A stretch of 64,000 nt of DNA, taken from NCBI RefSeq assembly GCF_905201705.1, contig NZ_CAJKOX010000017.1, forward strand, positions 16,222-80,221, written 5' to 3'. The notes under the pieces are model-generated. The model made no database searches and had not been told where the DNA came from. It saw only the letters and a program-made list of their open reading frames with translations. The position numbers and the translations under genes are program-made. The DNA is from an uncultured Marvinbryantia sp. (GTDB taxonomy: Bacteria; Bacillota; Clostridia; Lachnospirales; Lachnospiraceae). Numbering within the stretch: the stretch's first letter is position 1; the number at the start of each line of letters is the position of its first letter. Below are positions 63,490-64,000 of this stretch, piece by piece.

Positions 63490-63747
63490 ATGAACCTTGC
63501 AAAAATTTCTTCAAACGGTCAGATTACAGTTCCGGTTGAAATCCGCCGTCTGCTCGGTCTAAAATTTGGTGATAAAATTCTGTTTCTGCAGAAGCCAAAT
63601 GGTGAAATTGTAGTCAGCAATGCTTCCGCCCAGGCAATCCGCAAAGCACAGGCTGCCTTTTCCGGTGTCGCTGAGGAAATGGGTGTCTATAATGAAGATG
63701 ATATTCAGGCACTTGTGGATGAAATACGGTACGGAAAGGAAAGATAA
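63490..63747 (+). CDS. AbrB/SpoVT-type antitoxin-like protein
   Basis: The 85-residue protein has the swapped-hairpin DNA-binding domain LAKISSNGQITVPVEIRRLLGLKFGDKILFLQKPNGEIVV. A C-terminal acidic tail (VYNEDDIQALVDEIRYGKE) usually binds a partner toxin. VapB-type antitoxins normally precede a PIN-domain toxin, but none follows within the remaining 250 bases; a terminator lies at 63820. It is therefore an orphan here. GAAAGGATG precedes the start. Confidence 0.85.
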   Translation: MNLAKISSNGQITVPVEIRRLLGLKFGDKILFLQKPNGEIVVSNASAQAIRKAQAAFSGVAEEMGVYNEDDIQALVDEIRYGKER

Positions 63748-63819
63748 TATACAAACAATGAAGAAGCTTTCTGAACAGGGGAGGATTATTCGCGAAGGCG
63801 GAAAGCGTTTTGGATACAG

Positions 63820-63862
63820 GGGAAGATGTTTGTCTTTTTGCGACGGCATCTTCCCATTTTTT
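63820..63862 (+). terminator. Intrinsic terminator near the window end
   Basis: A perfect 9-bp stem GGGAAGATG / CATCTTCCC is followed by A and six T. The remaining bases to 64000 show no gene. Confidence 0.75.
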
Positions 63863-64000
63863 ATGGAATCAAAGAAACAGGAAAAACGGCACTTTTTTGA
63901 TAAAAAATGGACTGTGTATTCCCTGGATAATTGAATATAATAAAAATATTTAGTCTGCAAATAAAAAGTCAAGCAGAAATTGATGAACTTTGAAAATTTT

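Overview
The window looks like a chromosome segment of a gut Clostridia, most likely a Lachnospiraceae member. Supporting signs are GGAGG-type ribosome sites, many lipoproteins with A/E/T-rich linkers, YesM/YesN regulators beside carbohydrate ABC transporters, a domain-permuted GH3 enzyme and EFR1-type ferredoxins. The genus cannot be fixed from the sequence. I recognised no rRNA, tRNA, CRISPR array or intact transposase.

Region 1 (about 0.1-17.3 kb) is rich in redox and fermentation genes. It holds a carboxymuconolactone-decarboxylase-family protein, two paralogous iron alcohol dehydrogenases, a RibD-like reductase, two flavodoxin lipoproteins, a DUF4405 membrane protein, an EFR1 ferredoxin, a LysR regulator, an OmpR/histidine-kinase pair and an aldo/keto reductase. 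Between two near-identical terminators lies a cassette of enolase, AhpC peroxiredoxin and an AhpF-like reductase whose domains are in reversed order. Region 2 (17.4-24.3 kb) is more AT-rich and accessory. It has an MqsR-like toxin with an MqsA-zinc-finger/HTH/Panacea antitoxin, and a four-gene operon of secreted and membrane proteins of unknown role. That operon is divergent from a small XRE repressor and its promoter is bracketed by two dyad operators. Debris of a MNT/HEPN module and a MATE transporter follows.

Region 3 (24.3-38.2 kb) holds an esterase, two more oxidoreductases and a LytTR two-component system. Next come a domain-permuted membrane-anchored GH3, a canonical GH3, a GtrA-like membrane protein and a membrane-anchored carboxylesterase, then two small genes, one YunG-like. 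Region 4 (38.3-59.7 kb), visibly GC-richer, is a high-mannose N-glycan utilisation locus. It encodes a surface GH85 endoglycosidase, GH125 and GH38 alpha-mannosidases, a YesM/YesN pair, and an ABC importer with two permeases and two binding proteins but no ATPase. It ends with an unassigned GH42-like enzyme and a GH2 beta-mannosidase. The inferred route is release of the glycan outside the cell by GH85, import of the oligosaccharide, removal of alpha-mannose by GH125 and GH38, and cleavage of the core Man-beta-GlcNAc by the GH2 enzyme. Two upstream regions in this locus share a 25-bp element (21 of 25 identical) at the same distance from a -10 box, which suggests one activator, probably the YesN protein, controls both operons.

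Region 5 (59.7-64 kb) has a cutC remnant, a PD-(D/E)XK-like protein, a truncated protein, an alpha/beta hydrolase, a metallophosphoesterase and an AbrB-type antitoxin without its toxin. The points most worth follow-up are the unassigned GH42-like enzyme with an in-frame 36-bp repeat array, the shared 25-bp element, the MqsR/MqsA-Panacea pair, the XRE-controlled secreted-protein operon and the reversed AhpF.
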